From contig NZ_JAERRH010000003.1 of assembly GCF_016741855.1 (NCBI RefSeq), positions 682,001 through 746,000 on the forward strand: 64,000 bases of DNA. Reading direction: 5' to 3'. Position numbers and translations under genes: made by a program. The stretch is from Streptomyces musisoli (GTDB lineage Bacteria; Actinomycetota; Actinomycetes; Streptomycetales; Streptomycetaceae). Below are positions 1 through 7,725 of the stretch, piece by piece; the stretch's first letter is position 1, and each line of letters begins with the position of its first letter. The notes under the pieces were generated by a model. It had not been told where the DNA came from, made no database searches, and saw only the letters and a program-made list of their open reading frames with translations.

Positions 1-124
1 GGAGTCGTATCCGACGGCGGAGGAGGTCGAGGCGCTGTGCGGCGCCGTGCCGGGGGACGCGCGTACGGCCGGCCGTGCGGCGGACGGCGCGCCCGTGGCG
101 GGCGAGCGAGGCGGGTCCCGGTGA
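1..124 (+). CDS. rbsK: ribokinase, C-terminal end (partial)
   Basis: Only the last 40 codons are in the window, read in frame 2 and ending at TGA 122-124. The visible tail contains ESYPTAEEVEALCG, which resembles the C-terminus of bacterial PfkB-family ribokinases (a SYPT segment after the ATP site). The catalytic part lies outside. The stop overlaps the GTG start of an rbsD-like reading frame by four bases (GTGA, 121-124), the usual ribokinase/ribose-pyranase coupling. The assignment depends mostly on that partner; the tail alone would be weak evidence. Confidence 0.6.
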   Translation, partial: ESYPTAEEVEALCGAVPGDARTAGRAADGAPVAGERGGSR

Positions 125-372
125 AGAGGGGGATCCTCAACCGCGGGCCGGCCGGTGCGCCGGCCGGGCTGGGGCACGGCGACGGGGTGCTGGTGTCCGA
201 CGCGGGCATGCCGGAACCGCGGGCTGGCCGGTGCGCCGGCCGGGCTGGGGCACGGTGACGGGGTGCTGGTGTGCGACGCGGGCATGCCGGTCCCGGACGG
301 GCCCCACCTGGTGGACCTCGCCTTCCGGGCCGGCGTCCCGTCCTTCGCGGAGGCCCTGGCGGCCGCGGCACC
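121..372 (+). pseudogene. rbsD: D-ribose pyranase, frameshifted and truncated
   Basis: The reading frame opens with VKRGILNR and contains GLGHGDGVLVSDAGMP, the N-terminal signature of RbsD, which interconverts pyranose and furanose forms of D-ribose. A 76-bp direct duplication (141-216 and 217-292) is not a multiple of three, so the frame from the GTG ends at 258. The second copy, in another frame, restores a better RbsD sequence: HGDGVLVCDAGMPVPDGP, then VVDLAFRAGVPSF-like residues. RbsD similarity stops near 372, whereas the family is about 130 residues long, so the C-terminal two thirds are missing. The gene should be inactive. Ribose mutarotation would then be spontaneous or served by another copy. 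Confidence 0.8.
141..292 (+). repeat. 76-bp tandem duplication inside rbsD
   Basis: Two adjacent copies begin CCGCGGGCCGGCC at 141 and CCGCGGGCTGGCC at 217. They differ at about five positions, so the duplication is not brand new. It causes the frameshift in rbsD. Confidence 0.9.
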
Positions 373-839
373 GCGGACGTTTCGAGGGGGCGCCTCCGGC
401 CCATCGGCCCGGACACGCCCCCTCGGCTTCCCCCTCCCCTGCCGGAACCCGCCCCTCCCCAGGGTCCCCCGTGGTTCCGACGACAGATACGACACGAAAA
501 ACGCGGGAGGGGTTGCACGGCCCGCCAAGATTTTCCGGGCGCCGGCGGACCACGAGGTGCGTACCGCCCGTGAGCTGGGGTGACTGTCCCGCACATGGGC
601 GGGACGGCTTCGGGGCGACCAGATGTTCGAGCCTGATGTGGCTGGTCCCCCGGCATCACCGGTCCGCACGGCCGCACCCTCGCCCCGGGCCGCCCCGGGG
701 CGAGCCGGCCCGGGGCGAGCCGGCCCGGGGCGAGCCGGCCCGGGGCGAGCCGGCCCGGGGCGAGCCGGCCCGGGGCGAGCCGGCCCGGGGCGAGCCGGCC
801 CGGGGCGAGCCGGCCCGGGGGGAGCCGGCCGGCCGGTGC
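373..839. other. gene-free stretch with repeat array
   Basis: No supportable gene. It holds the decayed downstream end of rbsD, an AT-richer patch around 485-530 and, at its right end, the 15-bp repeat array. Open frames here are low-complexity Gly/Arg/Ala/Pro translations on both strands. Confidence 0.6.
701..830. repeat. 15-bp tandem repeat array
   Basis: Nine units of CGAGCCGGCCCGGGG start at 701, 716, 731, 746, 761, 776, 791, 806 and 821; the last is degenerate. Each unit contains the palindromic CCGGCCCGG-type core. The array ends ten bases before the stop codon of the minus-strand gene at 840, so it would lie in that transcript's 3' end. Confidence 0.95.
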
Positions 840-1703
840 TCACGGGTCGTTCGCGGGGCGCCCCCGGCGGATGACGTGCTCCGCGAATCGTTGTGCCGTC
901 TCCGCCAGGACCTCACGTCCGTCCCGGGCCCACAGCCGTTCGTTGAACAGTTCGACCTCGATGGGGCCGGTGTAGCCGGCGGAGTCCACGTGGGTCTTCC
1001 ACTCGCGCAGGTCGATCGAGCCGTCGCCGAGCTGGCCGCGTCCGTTGAGGACGCCCTCGGGGAGGGGGGTGGTCCAGTCGGCGAGCTGGAAGGCGTGGAT
1101 GCGGCCCGTCGCGCCGGCGCGGGCGATCTGGGCGGGGGCCTGGTCGTCCCACCACACGTGGTACGTGTCCACGGTCACCCCGACCTGGTGCGCGGGGAAT
1201 CTCTCGGCCAGGTCCAGGGCCTGGGCGAGGGTGGAGACCACGCAGCGGTCGGCGGCGTACATGGGGTGCAGGGGTTCGATGGCGAGGCGTACGCCGTGGT
1301 CCTCGGCGTAGGGGGCCAGTTCGGTCAGCGCGTCGGCGATGCGTTCCCGGGCGGCCCGCAGGTCCTTGTCGCCGGGCGGCAGTCCGCCGGAGACCAGGAC
1401 CAGGGTGTCCGTGCCGAGGGCGGCCGCCTCGTCGATCGCGCGGCGGTTGTCGGCCAGGGCCGCCGCGCGTTCGCCGGGGTCGAGGGCGGTGAAGAAGCCG
1501 CCGCGGCACAGGGTCGTCACCGTCAGGCCCGCGTCGCGGACCAGCTCGGCGGCCGCCTCCACGCCGTACTCCCGGACCGGCTCCCGCCACAGGCCCACCC
1601 GGCCGACGCCCGACGCCCGGCAGGCTTCGGCCAGTTCGGGGAGCGACAGCTGCCTGACCGTCATCTGGTTGACGGAGAACCGTGCGAGGTCCGTGCCGCT
1701 CAC
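840..1703 (-). CDS. sugar phosphate isomerase/epimerase (TIM barrel)
   Basis: A 287-aa protein of the xylose-isomerase-like TIM-barrel family (AP endonuclease 2 superfamily), the fold of IolE/IolI-type sugar dehydratases and epimerases. Likely divalent-metal ligands are visible in order: E in LAIEPLHP, D and H in VTVDTYHVWWD, and E in PIEVELFNE near the C-terminus. Its ATG overlaps the preceding stop by four bases (ATGA, 1703-1700), making it the last gene of a three-gene operon with a DUF993 protein and a Gfo/Idh dehydrogenase. That set suggests oxidation and rearrangement of an unusual sugar or cyclitol. The substrate cannot be told from the sequence. Confidence 0.8.
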   Translation of the reverse strand: MSGTDLARFSVNQMTVRQLSLPELAEACRASGVGRVGLWREPVREYGVEAAAELVRDAGLTVTTLCRGGFFTALDPGERAAALADNRRAIDEAAALGTDTLVLVSGGLPPGDKDLRAARERIADALTELAPYAEDHGVRLAIEPLHPMYAADRCVVSTLAQALDLAERFPAHQVGVTVDTYHVWWDDQAPAQIARAGATGRIHAFQLADWTTPLPEGVLNGRGQLGDGSIDLREWKTHVDSAGYTGPIEVELFNERLWARDGREVLAETAQRFAEHVIRRGRPANDP

Positions 1704-2869
1704 CGGGTCACCCCGTACAGCGCCAGAAGGGTCCTCATGCGCTCCTCCGCGAACTTGGGATCGGGGAACAGGCCGAGAGTGTCGGCGAGTTCGTAGGCGC
1801 GGGCGAGGTGCGGGAGGGAGCGGGCCGACTGGAGGCCGCCGACCATGGCGAAGTGCGACTGGTGGCCCGCGAGCCAGGCGAGAAGAACGACTCCCGTCTT
1901 GTAGAAGCGGGTGGGCGGCCGGAAGAGATGCCGGGACAGCTCCACGGTGGGGTCGAGGAGTGCGCGGAAACCCCTGACGTCACCGGTGTCCAGGACCCGT
2001 ACCGCCTGCGCCGCGAGCGGTCCCAGCGGGTCGAAGACGCCGAGCAGGGCGTGGCTGAAGCCCTGGTCGTCGCCCGCGATCAGCTCGGGGTAGTGGAAGT
2101 CGTCGCCCGTGTAGCAGCGCACGCCCCGCGGCAGTCTGCGCCGGAGGTCGCTCTCGCGCCGGGCGTCCAGCAGGGAGATCTTGACGCCGTCGACCTTGTC
2201 GGGGTGCGCGGCGACGACCTCCAGGAAGGTGTCCGTCGCCGTGTCCAGGTCGGCCGAGCCCCAGTAGCCCTCCAGGGCCGGGTCGAACATCGGGCCCAGC
2301 CAGTGCAGGATCACCGGCTCGGCGGCCTGCCGCAGGAGGTGACCGTAGATCTCCAGGTAGTCCTCGGGGCCGGTGGCGGCGGCGGCCAGTGCCCTGGACG
2401 CCATGAGGACGGCCTGGGCGCCCGCCTCCTCGGCCACGGCGAGCTGTTCCTCGTAGGCCGCGCGGATCCCGGCGAGCGTGCCGCCGGTGCACTGGTCGGT
2501 GCCGGCTCCGCAGGCGATCCGGCCGCCCACGGCGCGCGCCTCCGCCGCGCTGCGCCGGATCAGTTCGGCCGCGCCCGTCCAGTCCAGGCCCATACCGCGC
2601 TGGGCGGTGTCCATCGCCTCGGCGACGCCCAGACCGTGGGACCACAGGTGGCGGCGGAAGGCGAGGGTGGTGTCCCAGTCGACGGCGGCGGGCGAGTCGG
2701 GCGAGACGTCCGCGTACGGGTCGGCGACGACGTGGGCCGCCGCGAAGACCGTGCGGGAGGTGAAGGGCGTGCGGGAGGTGAAGGGGGTGCCGGGCGGGAC
2801 GGCCGGGGGCTCGGTGCGCGGTTCGTAGGTGCGCAGGGTGCCGTCCGCGGCGGGGAGCCGGATGGTCAC
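1700..2869 (-). CDS. DUF993 / dihydrodipicolinate synthase-like protein
   Basis: 389 aa from the GTG at 2869, which overlaps the upstream stop (GTGA). The sequence matches my recollection of the DUF993 family, annotated as dihydrodipicolinate-synthase-like aldolases and found with inositol or sugar oxidoreductases in actinomycetes. Barrel-like segments include VDGVKISLLD, which carries a Lys where class I aldolases place the Schiff-base residue, and a later GDDFHYPELIAGD. A longer upstream frame exists, but the overlap and lack of similarity before VTIRLPAADG favour this start. Role inferred: retro-aldol or hydrolytic step downstream of the dehydrogenase. Real activity unknown. Confidence 0.75.
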   Translation of the reverse strand: MTIRLPAADGTLRTYEPRTEPPAVPPGTPFTSRTPFTSRTVFAAAHVVADPYADVSPDSPAAVDWDTTLAFRRHLWSHGLGVAEAMDTAQRGMGLDWTGAAELIRRSAAEARAVGGRIACGAGTDQCTGGTLAGIRAAYEEQLAVAEEAGAQAVLMASRALAAAATGPEDYLEIYGHLLRQAAEPVILHWLGPMFDPALEGYWGSADLDTATDTFLEVVAAHPDKVDGVKISLLDARRESDLRRRLPRGVRCYTGDDFHYPELIAGDDQGFSHALLGVFDPLGPLAAQAVRVLDTGDVRGFRALLDPTVELSRHLFRPPTRFYKTGVVLLAWLAGHQSHFAMVGGLQSARSLPHLARAYELADTLGLFPDPKFAEERMRTLLALYGVTR

Positions 2870-4017
2870 AGCGCGATCTCCGGTACGTCGATGCGGCGGC
2901 CCTCGGCGGAGGACTTCAGGCCCAGTTCGGCGAGTTGCACGCCGCGGGCGCCGGCCAGCAGGTCCCAGTGGTAGGGGGCGTCGGCGTGGACGTGCCTGAG
3001 GAACAGCTCCCACTGGGCCTTGAAGCCGTTGCCGAACTCGGCGTTGTCGGGCACCTCCTGCCACTGGTCGCGGAAGACCTCGGTGGCCGGGACGTCCGGG
3101 TCCCACACCGGCCTGGGGGTGGCGCCGCGGTGCTGCGCGCGGCACCTGCGCAGGCCGGCCACGGCCGACCCCTGAGTGCCGTCGACCTGGAACTCCACCA
3201 GTTCGTCCCGGCCCACGCGCACGGCCCACGAGGAGTTGATCTGGGCGATCGCGCCGCCCTCCAGTTCGAAGATGCCGTAGGCGGCGTCGTCGGCGGTGGC
3301 GTCGTAGGGCTTGCCCTGTTCGTCCCAGCGCTGCGGGATGTGGGTGGTGGCCAGGGCCTGGACGGACCTGACGCGGCCGAACAGTTCGCGGAGCACGTAC
3401 TCCCAGTGCGGGAACATGTCGACGACGATGCCGCCGCCGTCCTCGGCGCGGTAGTTCCAGGACGGGCGCTGGGCCGGCTGCCAGTCGCCCTCGAAGACCC
3501 AGTAGCCGAACTCGCCGCGGACGGAGAGGATGCGGCCGAAGAAGCCGCCGTCGACGAGCCGCTTCAGCTTCCGCAGGCCCGGCAGGAAGATCTTGTCCTG
3601 GACGACGCCGTGCTTGACGCCCCGGTCGCGGGCGAGGCGGGCGAGGGCGAGGGCGCCGTCGAGGCCGGTGGCGGTGGGCTTCTCGGTGTAGACGTGCTTG
3701 CCGGCCGCGATCGCCTTGGTGAGGGCCTCCTCGCGGGCGGAGGTGACCTGGGAGTCGAAGTAGATGTCGATGGAGGGGTCGGCGAGGACGGCGTCCAGGT
3801 CGGTGGAGACGTGGTCGATGCCGTGCCGCTCGGCGATCTCCCGCAGGGCGTGCTCGCGGCGGCCGACGAGGACCGGCTCGGGCCGGAGCACGGTGCCGTC
3901 GCCGAGGTCCAGGCCGCCCTGGTCGCGCAGGGCGAGGATCGACCGGACGAGGTGCTGGCGGTAGCCCATGCGTCCGGTCACGCCGTTCATGGCGATACGC
4001 ACCGTCTTGCGTGTCAC
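2866..4017 (-). CDS. Gfo/Idh/MocA family NAD(P)-dependent oxidoreductase
   Basis: 383 aa from a GTG at 4017, preceded by a GAAGGGAACTG ribosome-binding site. The N-terminal Rossmann region (RIAMNGVTGRMGYRQHLVRS) binds the nicotinamide cofactor. The family EKP motif is present in HVYTEKPTATG, its Lys being the expected catalytic residue, followed by the beta-sheet substrate domain. The protein would oxidise a sugar or polyol hydroxyl. It is first in the operon with the DUF993 and TIM-barrel proteins and is divergent from a LacI regulator. A palindromic operator lies between the two, so the operon is probably repressed until its sugar is available. Confidence 0.85.
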   Translation of the reverse strand: MTRKTVRIAMNGVTGRMGYRQHLVRSILALRDQGGLDLGDGTVLRPEPVLVGRREHALREIAERHGIDHVSTDLDAVLADPSIDIYFDSQVTSAREEALTKAIAAGKHVYTEKPTATGLDGALALARLARDRGVKHGVVQDKIFLPGLRKLKRLVDGGFFGRILSVRGEFGYWVFEGDWQPAQRPSWNYRAEDGGGIVVDMFPHWEYVLRELFGRVRSVQALATTHIPQRWDEQGKPYDATADDAAYGIFELEGGAIAQINSSWAVRVGRDELVEFQVDGTQGSAVAGLRRCRAQHRGATPRPVWDPDVPATEVFRDQWQEVPDNAEFGNGFKAQWELFLRHVHADAPYHWDLLAGARGVQLAELGLKSSAEGRRIDVPEIAL

Positions 4018-4070
4018 GTCAGTTCCCTTCGTGGGGGCGGGCGCCCCGTTCAGTGGCGGCGTCGTCGTGC

Positions 4071-4084
4071 AGCAAGCGCTTTCT
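4071..4084. promoter_or_regulatory. LacI-family operator (palindrome)
   Basis: AGCAAGCGCTTTCT contains the perfect 8-bp palindrome AAGCGCTT (4074-4081), the classical core of LacI/GalR-family operators. It lies between the divergent oxidoreductase operon (start 4017) and the LacI gene (start 4280), so one site could control both. Binding is inferred. Confidence 0.65.
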
Positions 4085-4279
4085 ATCCAGGGAGAAGCTA
4101 GCCCCCGCGCCGGTTCTGTACAAGACCGTGTCCGCTTCGAGTCGTTCGAGGGGGCGAACAACCGGGGACCGTGGCCTTAAGGTCTGCTCGGAACCAGGAC
4201 ACATACCTGGCTGTCTACGAGGGCGTACCAGCAGTCTGCGAAAGACGTACGACGAAATGCGCGACCGGAGGACGACGAG

Positions 4280-5326
4280 ATGACGGTGACCCTGGCGGAC
4301 GTGGCGGCCCGCGCCCAGGTCTCCCCCGCGACGGTGTCGCGCGTGCTGAACGGCAACTACCCGGTCGCCGCCTCCACACGCGAGCGGGTGCTGCGTGCGG
4401 TGGACGAGTTGGACTACGTCCTCAACGGCCCCGCCAGCGCGCTCGCCGCGGCCACCTCCGACCTGGTGGGCATCCTCGTCAACGACATCGCCGACCCCTT
4501 CTTCGGGATCATGGCGAGCGCGATCCAGGCGGAGATCGGCGGGCCGGGCGGGCGTGCGGGCGGGGAGCGCCTGGCGGTCGTCTGCAACACCGGCGGTTCT
4601 CCCGAGCGCGAGCTGACGTATCTCACGCTCCTTCAGCGGCAGCGGGCCGCGGCCGTGGTGCTGACCGGCGGGGCCGTGGAGAGCGCGCCGCACGCGGCGG
4701 CGGTCACGGCGAAGCTGCGGAAGCTGTCGGAGGCCGGGACCCGGGTCGTGCTGTGCGGGCGCCCGCCGGCGCCGGACACCCAGGCCATAGCGCTGACCTT
4801 CGACAACCGGGGCGGGGCCCGCGCGCTGACGGCACATCTGATCGGCCTCGGCCACCGCCGGCTCGGCTACATCGCCGGTCCCGAGGAGCGGACGACCACG
4901 CGGCACCGTCTGGAGGGCCACCGTGCGGCCCTGGCCGCGGCCGGCATCGAGGAGGACGCGGGCCGGACGGTGTACGGCCGCTACGACCGACGGTCCGGCT
5001 ACGAGGCCACGCTGGAGCTGCTGCGCCGCGATCCCTCCCTGACGGCGATCGTGGCCGCGAACGACTCCGTCGCGCTGGGCGCCTGCGCCGCGCTGCGCGA
5101 GTCCGGGCTGAGCATCCCCGGGGACGTTTCGGTGGCCGGCTTCGACGACCTGCCGTTCAGCATCGACGCGGTGCCCTCCCTGACGACGGTCCGGCTGCCG
5201 CTGGCGGAGGCGGGGGCGCGGGCGGGCCGCATCGCGATGGGCCGCGAGGAACCGCCGCCCGGGGGGATCGCCTCGGTGCGGGGGGAGTTGATGGTGCGGG
5301 GGTCGACGGGAGTGCCGCGGGGGTGA
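4280..5326 (+). CDS. LacI family transcriptional regulator
   Basis: 348 aa. The N-terminus (TLADVAARAQVSPATVSRVL) is the LacI helix-turn-helix plus hinge. The rest is the periplasmic-binding-protein-like sensor: GILVNDIADPFFGIM, the HRRLGYIAGP segment after the first lobe, AIVAANDSVALGA and VAGFDDLPFS. An ATG follows GGAGGACGACGAG, a good ribosome-binding site. It is divergent from the Gfo/Idh-DUF993-isomerase operon and the AAGCGCTT operator lies between them, so local sugar-responsive repression is the natural inference. The effector is unknown. Confidence 0.9.
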   Translation: MTVTLADVAARAQVSPATVSRVLNGNYPVAASTRERVLRAVDELDYVLNGPASALAAATSDLVGILVNDIADPFFGIMASAIQAEIGGPGGRAGGERLAVVCNTGGSPERELTYLTLLQRQRAAAVVLTGGAVESAPHAAAVTAKLRKLSEAGTRVVLCGRPPAPDTQAIALTFDNRGGARALTAHLIGLGHRRLGYIAGPEERTTTRHRLEGHRAALAAAGIEEDAGRTVYGRYDRRSGYEATLELLRRDPSLTAIVAANDSVALGACAALRESGLSIPGDVSVAGFDDLPFSIDAVPSLTTVRLPLAEAGARAGRIAMGREEPPPGGIASVRGELMVRGSTGVPRG

Positions 5327-5857
5327 TGGCCGGGGGGTCCGTGGGGGTTCCGTCGGGTGTCGGGTGCGGGTGGGATGGGGCTGGGCGCGCCGTTCCCCGC
5401 GCCCCTTTGGTTGGCCCTGGGGGCGTTCTTTTGGGGAGTGCCGTCGGTCTGGGCACCCAGGGGGTTTCGTCGGGTGTCGGGTGCGGGTGGGATGGGGCTG
5501 GGCGCGCCGTTCCCTGCGCCCCTTTGGTTGGCCCTGGGGGCGTTCTTTTTGGGGAGTGCCGTCGGTTTGAGCACCCGGGGGGTTCCGTCGGGTGTCGGGT
5601 GCGGGTCTGATGGGGCCGGGCGCGCAGTTCCCCGCGCCCCTTTGGTTGGCCCTGGGGGCGTTCTTTTGGGGAGTGCCGTCGGTCTGGGCACCCAGGGGGT
5701 TTCGTCGGGTGTCGGGGGTGGGGTGTTGGGGGCCGGGCGCGTGGTTCGCCGGGGTCGTTTCGGGGTGCCGACCGTGCGTGCCTCTTGGACGTGGTGGGGT
5801 GGTGGGCCTACGCTCGGGAGGGGGACCTCTGACTGAGTCAAGTATCCGGGGGCGATC
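5327..5857. other. gene-free stretch filled by 117-bp repeats
   Basis: No gene is supportable between the LacI regulator and the MarR-GNAT gene. Most of it is the 117-bp repeat. Long open frames here are repeat translations with recurring Trp/Gly/Pro blocks. Confidence 0.7.
5351..5756. repeat. 117-118 bp tandem repeat, 3.5 units
   Basis: Units start with CGTCGGGTGTCGGG at 5351, 5468, 5586 and 5703; the fourth is partial. Each unit contains the GGCGCGCCGTTCCCCGCGCC-type hairpin segment common between Streptomyces genes, followed by a CCCTTTGGTTGGCCC block. Copies are nearly identical, implying recent amplification. A single related element recurs near 60,505-60,560. Confidence 0.9.
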
Positions 5858-6787
5858 ATGACCGTGCAGGACATCCGCTCTTTCAACCGGTTCTACACGG
5901 GGCTGATCGGCGCCCTCGACTACGGGCGCCACCTGTACGCCCCGTACACCCTCACCGAGGCCCGCGTGCTCTACGAACTCGCCCACGCCGACTCCCTGGA
6001 CGCGGCCGACCTGCGCGGCCGGCTCGGTCTCGACGCCGGGTACCTGAGCCGGATCATGAACAGGTTCGAGGAGGCCGGGCTGATCGCGCGCGGGCCCTCG
6101 CGGAGCGATCCGCGGCGGCGCCGGGTCACCCTGACCGCCCGCGGGCGCGAGACCGCCGCGCTGCTCGACGAGCGGGCCCAGGACACGGTCGGCGCGCTGC
6201 TGGACCGCGTGGCTCCCGGCGACCGGCCCCGGCTGGGCGAGGCCATGCGGACCATCCAGGACATCCTCGGGGAGGGCGAGCGGCCCGAGGAGAGCGTCGA
6301 ACTGCGCGAGCCGCGGCCCGGGGAGCTGGGCTGGATCGTGCAGCGCAACGCCGCCCTGTACGCGGCCGAGTACGGCTGGAACACCGAGTACGAGGGCCTC
6401 GTCGCCCGGATCGTCGCCGACTTCGCCGAGGACCACGACCCGCACCTGGAGCGGGTGTGGATCGCCGAGCTGGCGGGGCGGCCGGTGGGGTGCGTGATGT
6501 GCGTACGGGACGAGGCACCTGGCACCGCGCGGTTGCGGCTGCTGCTCGTCGAGCCCGAGGCGCGCGGGCACGGCCTCGGCGACCGGCTGGTGCGGGCCGT
6601 GATCGACTTCGCCCGCGGAGCCGGTTACCGCGACCTGGTGCTGTGGACCAACGACGTGCTGGGCAGTGCCCGCCGCATCTACCAGCGGCACGGTTTCGTC
6701 CTCGTCACCGAGAAGCCGCACCGTTCCTTCGGCAGGGATCTCGTCGGCCAGGACTGGCGGCTGGAATTGCATGAACCCGGCGGCTGA
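5858..6787 (+). CDS. MarR-type HTH / GNAT acetyltransferase fusion
   Basis: 309 aa with two domains. Residues 1 to about 145 form a MarR-like winged helix (LRGRLGLDAGYLSRIMNRFE recognition region, then the wing SRSDPRRRRVTLT). Residues about 150-305 form a GNAT fold whose acetyl-CoA loop is EARGHGLGDRLV, followed by the NDVLGSARRIYQRHGFV core typical of N-acetyltransferases. Such fusions are known in Streptomyces, but substrate and targets are not established. It reads towards the isomerase gene 12 bp downstream, so the two are probably co-transcribed. Confidence 0.88.
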   Translation: MTVQDIRSFNRFYTGLIGALDYGRHLYAPYTLTEARVLYELAHADSLDAADLRGRLGLDAGYLSRIMNRFEEAGLIARGPSRSDPRRRRVTLTARGRETAALLDERAQDTVGALLDRVAPGDRPRLGEAMRTIQDILGEGERPEESVELREPRPGELGWIVQRNAALYAAEYGWNTEYEGLVARIVADFAEDHDPHLERVWIAELAGRPVGCVMCVRDEAPGTARLRLLLVEPEARGHGLGDRLVRAVIDFARGAGYRDLVLWTNDVLGSARRIYQRHGFVLVTEKPHRSFGRDLVGQDWRLELHEPGG

Positions 6788-6799
6788 GGGGTACCTAGC

Positions 6800-7606
6800 G
6801 TGCCCATGAAGCTGGCGTTCTCCACTCTCGGTGTCCCCGGTCTGCCCGTCCCGGAAGTCCTGTCGCTCGCGACCACGCACGGCTACCACGGTGTCGAACT
6901 GCGCGCCCACCCCGAGGAACCGGTGCATCCGGGCCTCTCCCCGGCCGAACGCGCCGAGACCGCGGCCCTGTTCCGGGGCGCGGGTGTCGAGGTGCTGGGC
7001 CTCGCCGGGTACGCGCGCGTCGCCGCCCCCGGCGAGGACGCGCCCGTGCTGGCGGAGATCCGTGACCTGCTCCGCCTCGCCCACGACCTGGGCGCTCCCT
7101 TCGTCCGGGTCTTTCCCGGTGCCGACCCGGACCGGCCACGTGAGGAGTCGGACGCGATCGCCGCGCGGCGGCTCGGCACCGCCGCCGAGGACGCCTCCGT
7201 GCTCGGCGTCCGGATCCTGCTGGAGACCCACGACTCGCACCGCACCGGCGCCGACGCGATCCGGATCCTCGGCCCGGTCGGGCACCGGCAGGTGGGCGCG
7301 CTGTGGGACGTGATGCACACGTGGCTGGGCGGGGAGCAGCCGTCGGACGCGTACGCGGCCCTCGCCCCGCACCTGGGCTACGTCCAGGTCAAGGACATCG
7401 CCTCCGCCGAGGACACCGTGCCGCTGCCGCTCGGCACCGGGGTGCTGCCGCTCACCGAGTGCGTGGACGTTCTGTCCCGGCGGGGGTGGGACGGGTGGCT
7501 GTGCTGGGAGTACGAGAAGCGCTGGTACGAGTCGGCCGCGCCGCTTCAGGGGTTGTTGAGCGGGGGCCGCGAGTATCTGCTGAGGGCGTTGGGGGAGGCG
7601 GCGTAG
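6800..7606 (+). CDS. sugar phosphate isomerase/epimerase (TIM barrel)
   Basis: 268 aa from GTG 6800 (an ATG two codons later is an alternative), with GAGGGGTACC upstream. It is a xylose-isomerase-like TIM barrel. Metal-binding candidates are E in ILLETHDSH, D and H in LWDVMHTW, and E in CWEYEKRW. It differs from the barrel protein at 840-1703, so the window has two such enzymes. It follows the MarR-GNAT gene by 12 bp. Substrate unknown; hydroxypyruvate-isomerase-like or inositol-related enzymes share the fold. Confidence 0.78.
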   Translation: MPMKLAFSTLGVPGLPVPEVLSLATTHGYHGVELRAHPEEPVHPGLSPAERAETAALFRGAGVEVLGLAGYARVAAPGEDAPVLAEIRDLLRLAHDLGAPFVRVFPGADPDRPREESDAIAARRLGTAAEDASVLGVRILLETHDSHRTGADAIRILGPVGHRQVGALWDVMHTWLGGEQPSDAYAALAPHLGYVQVKDIASAEDTVPLPLGTGVLPLTECVDVLSRRGWDGWLCWEYEKRWYESAAPLQGLLSGGREYLLRALGEAA

Positions 7607-7725
7607 GCAGGATCGGGGGGAGGCGGGGATCTGCGGCGCCGCAGTAAATCGCTGGCCCGGGTGGCGGTCGCCGGTTAGCCTCCCCCGGTGATTCAGCCGT
7701 CGGGGCCGTGCGCCCGCCTTCGCTC

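Noticed and set aside
701..830. CRISPR-like array
   Set aside because: Units are contiguous with no spacers. The same applies to the arrays at 25,121 and 35,514, and no cas genes are present.
4019..7372. Very long minus-strand frame across LacI and MarR-GNAT genes
   Set aside because: Antisense of two well supported plus-strand genes plus the 117-bp repeats, with no recognisable domain.
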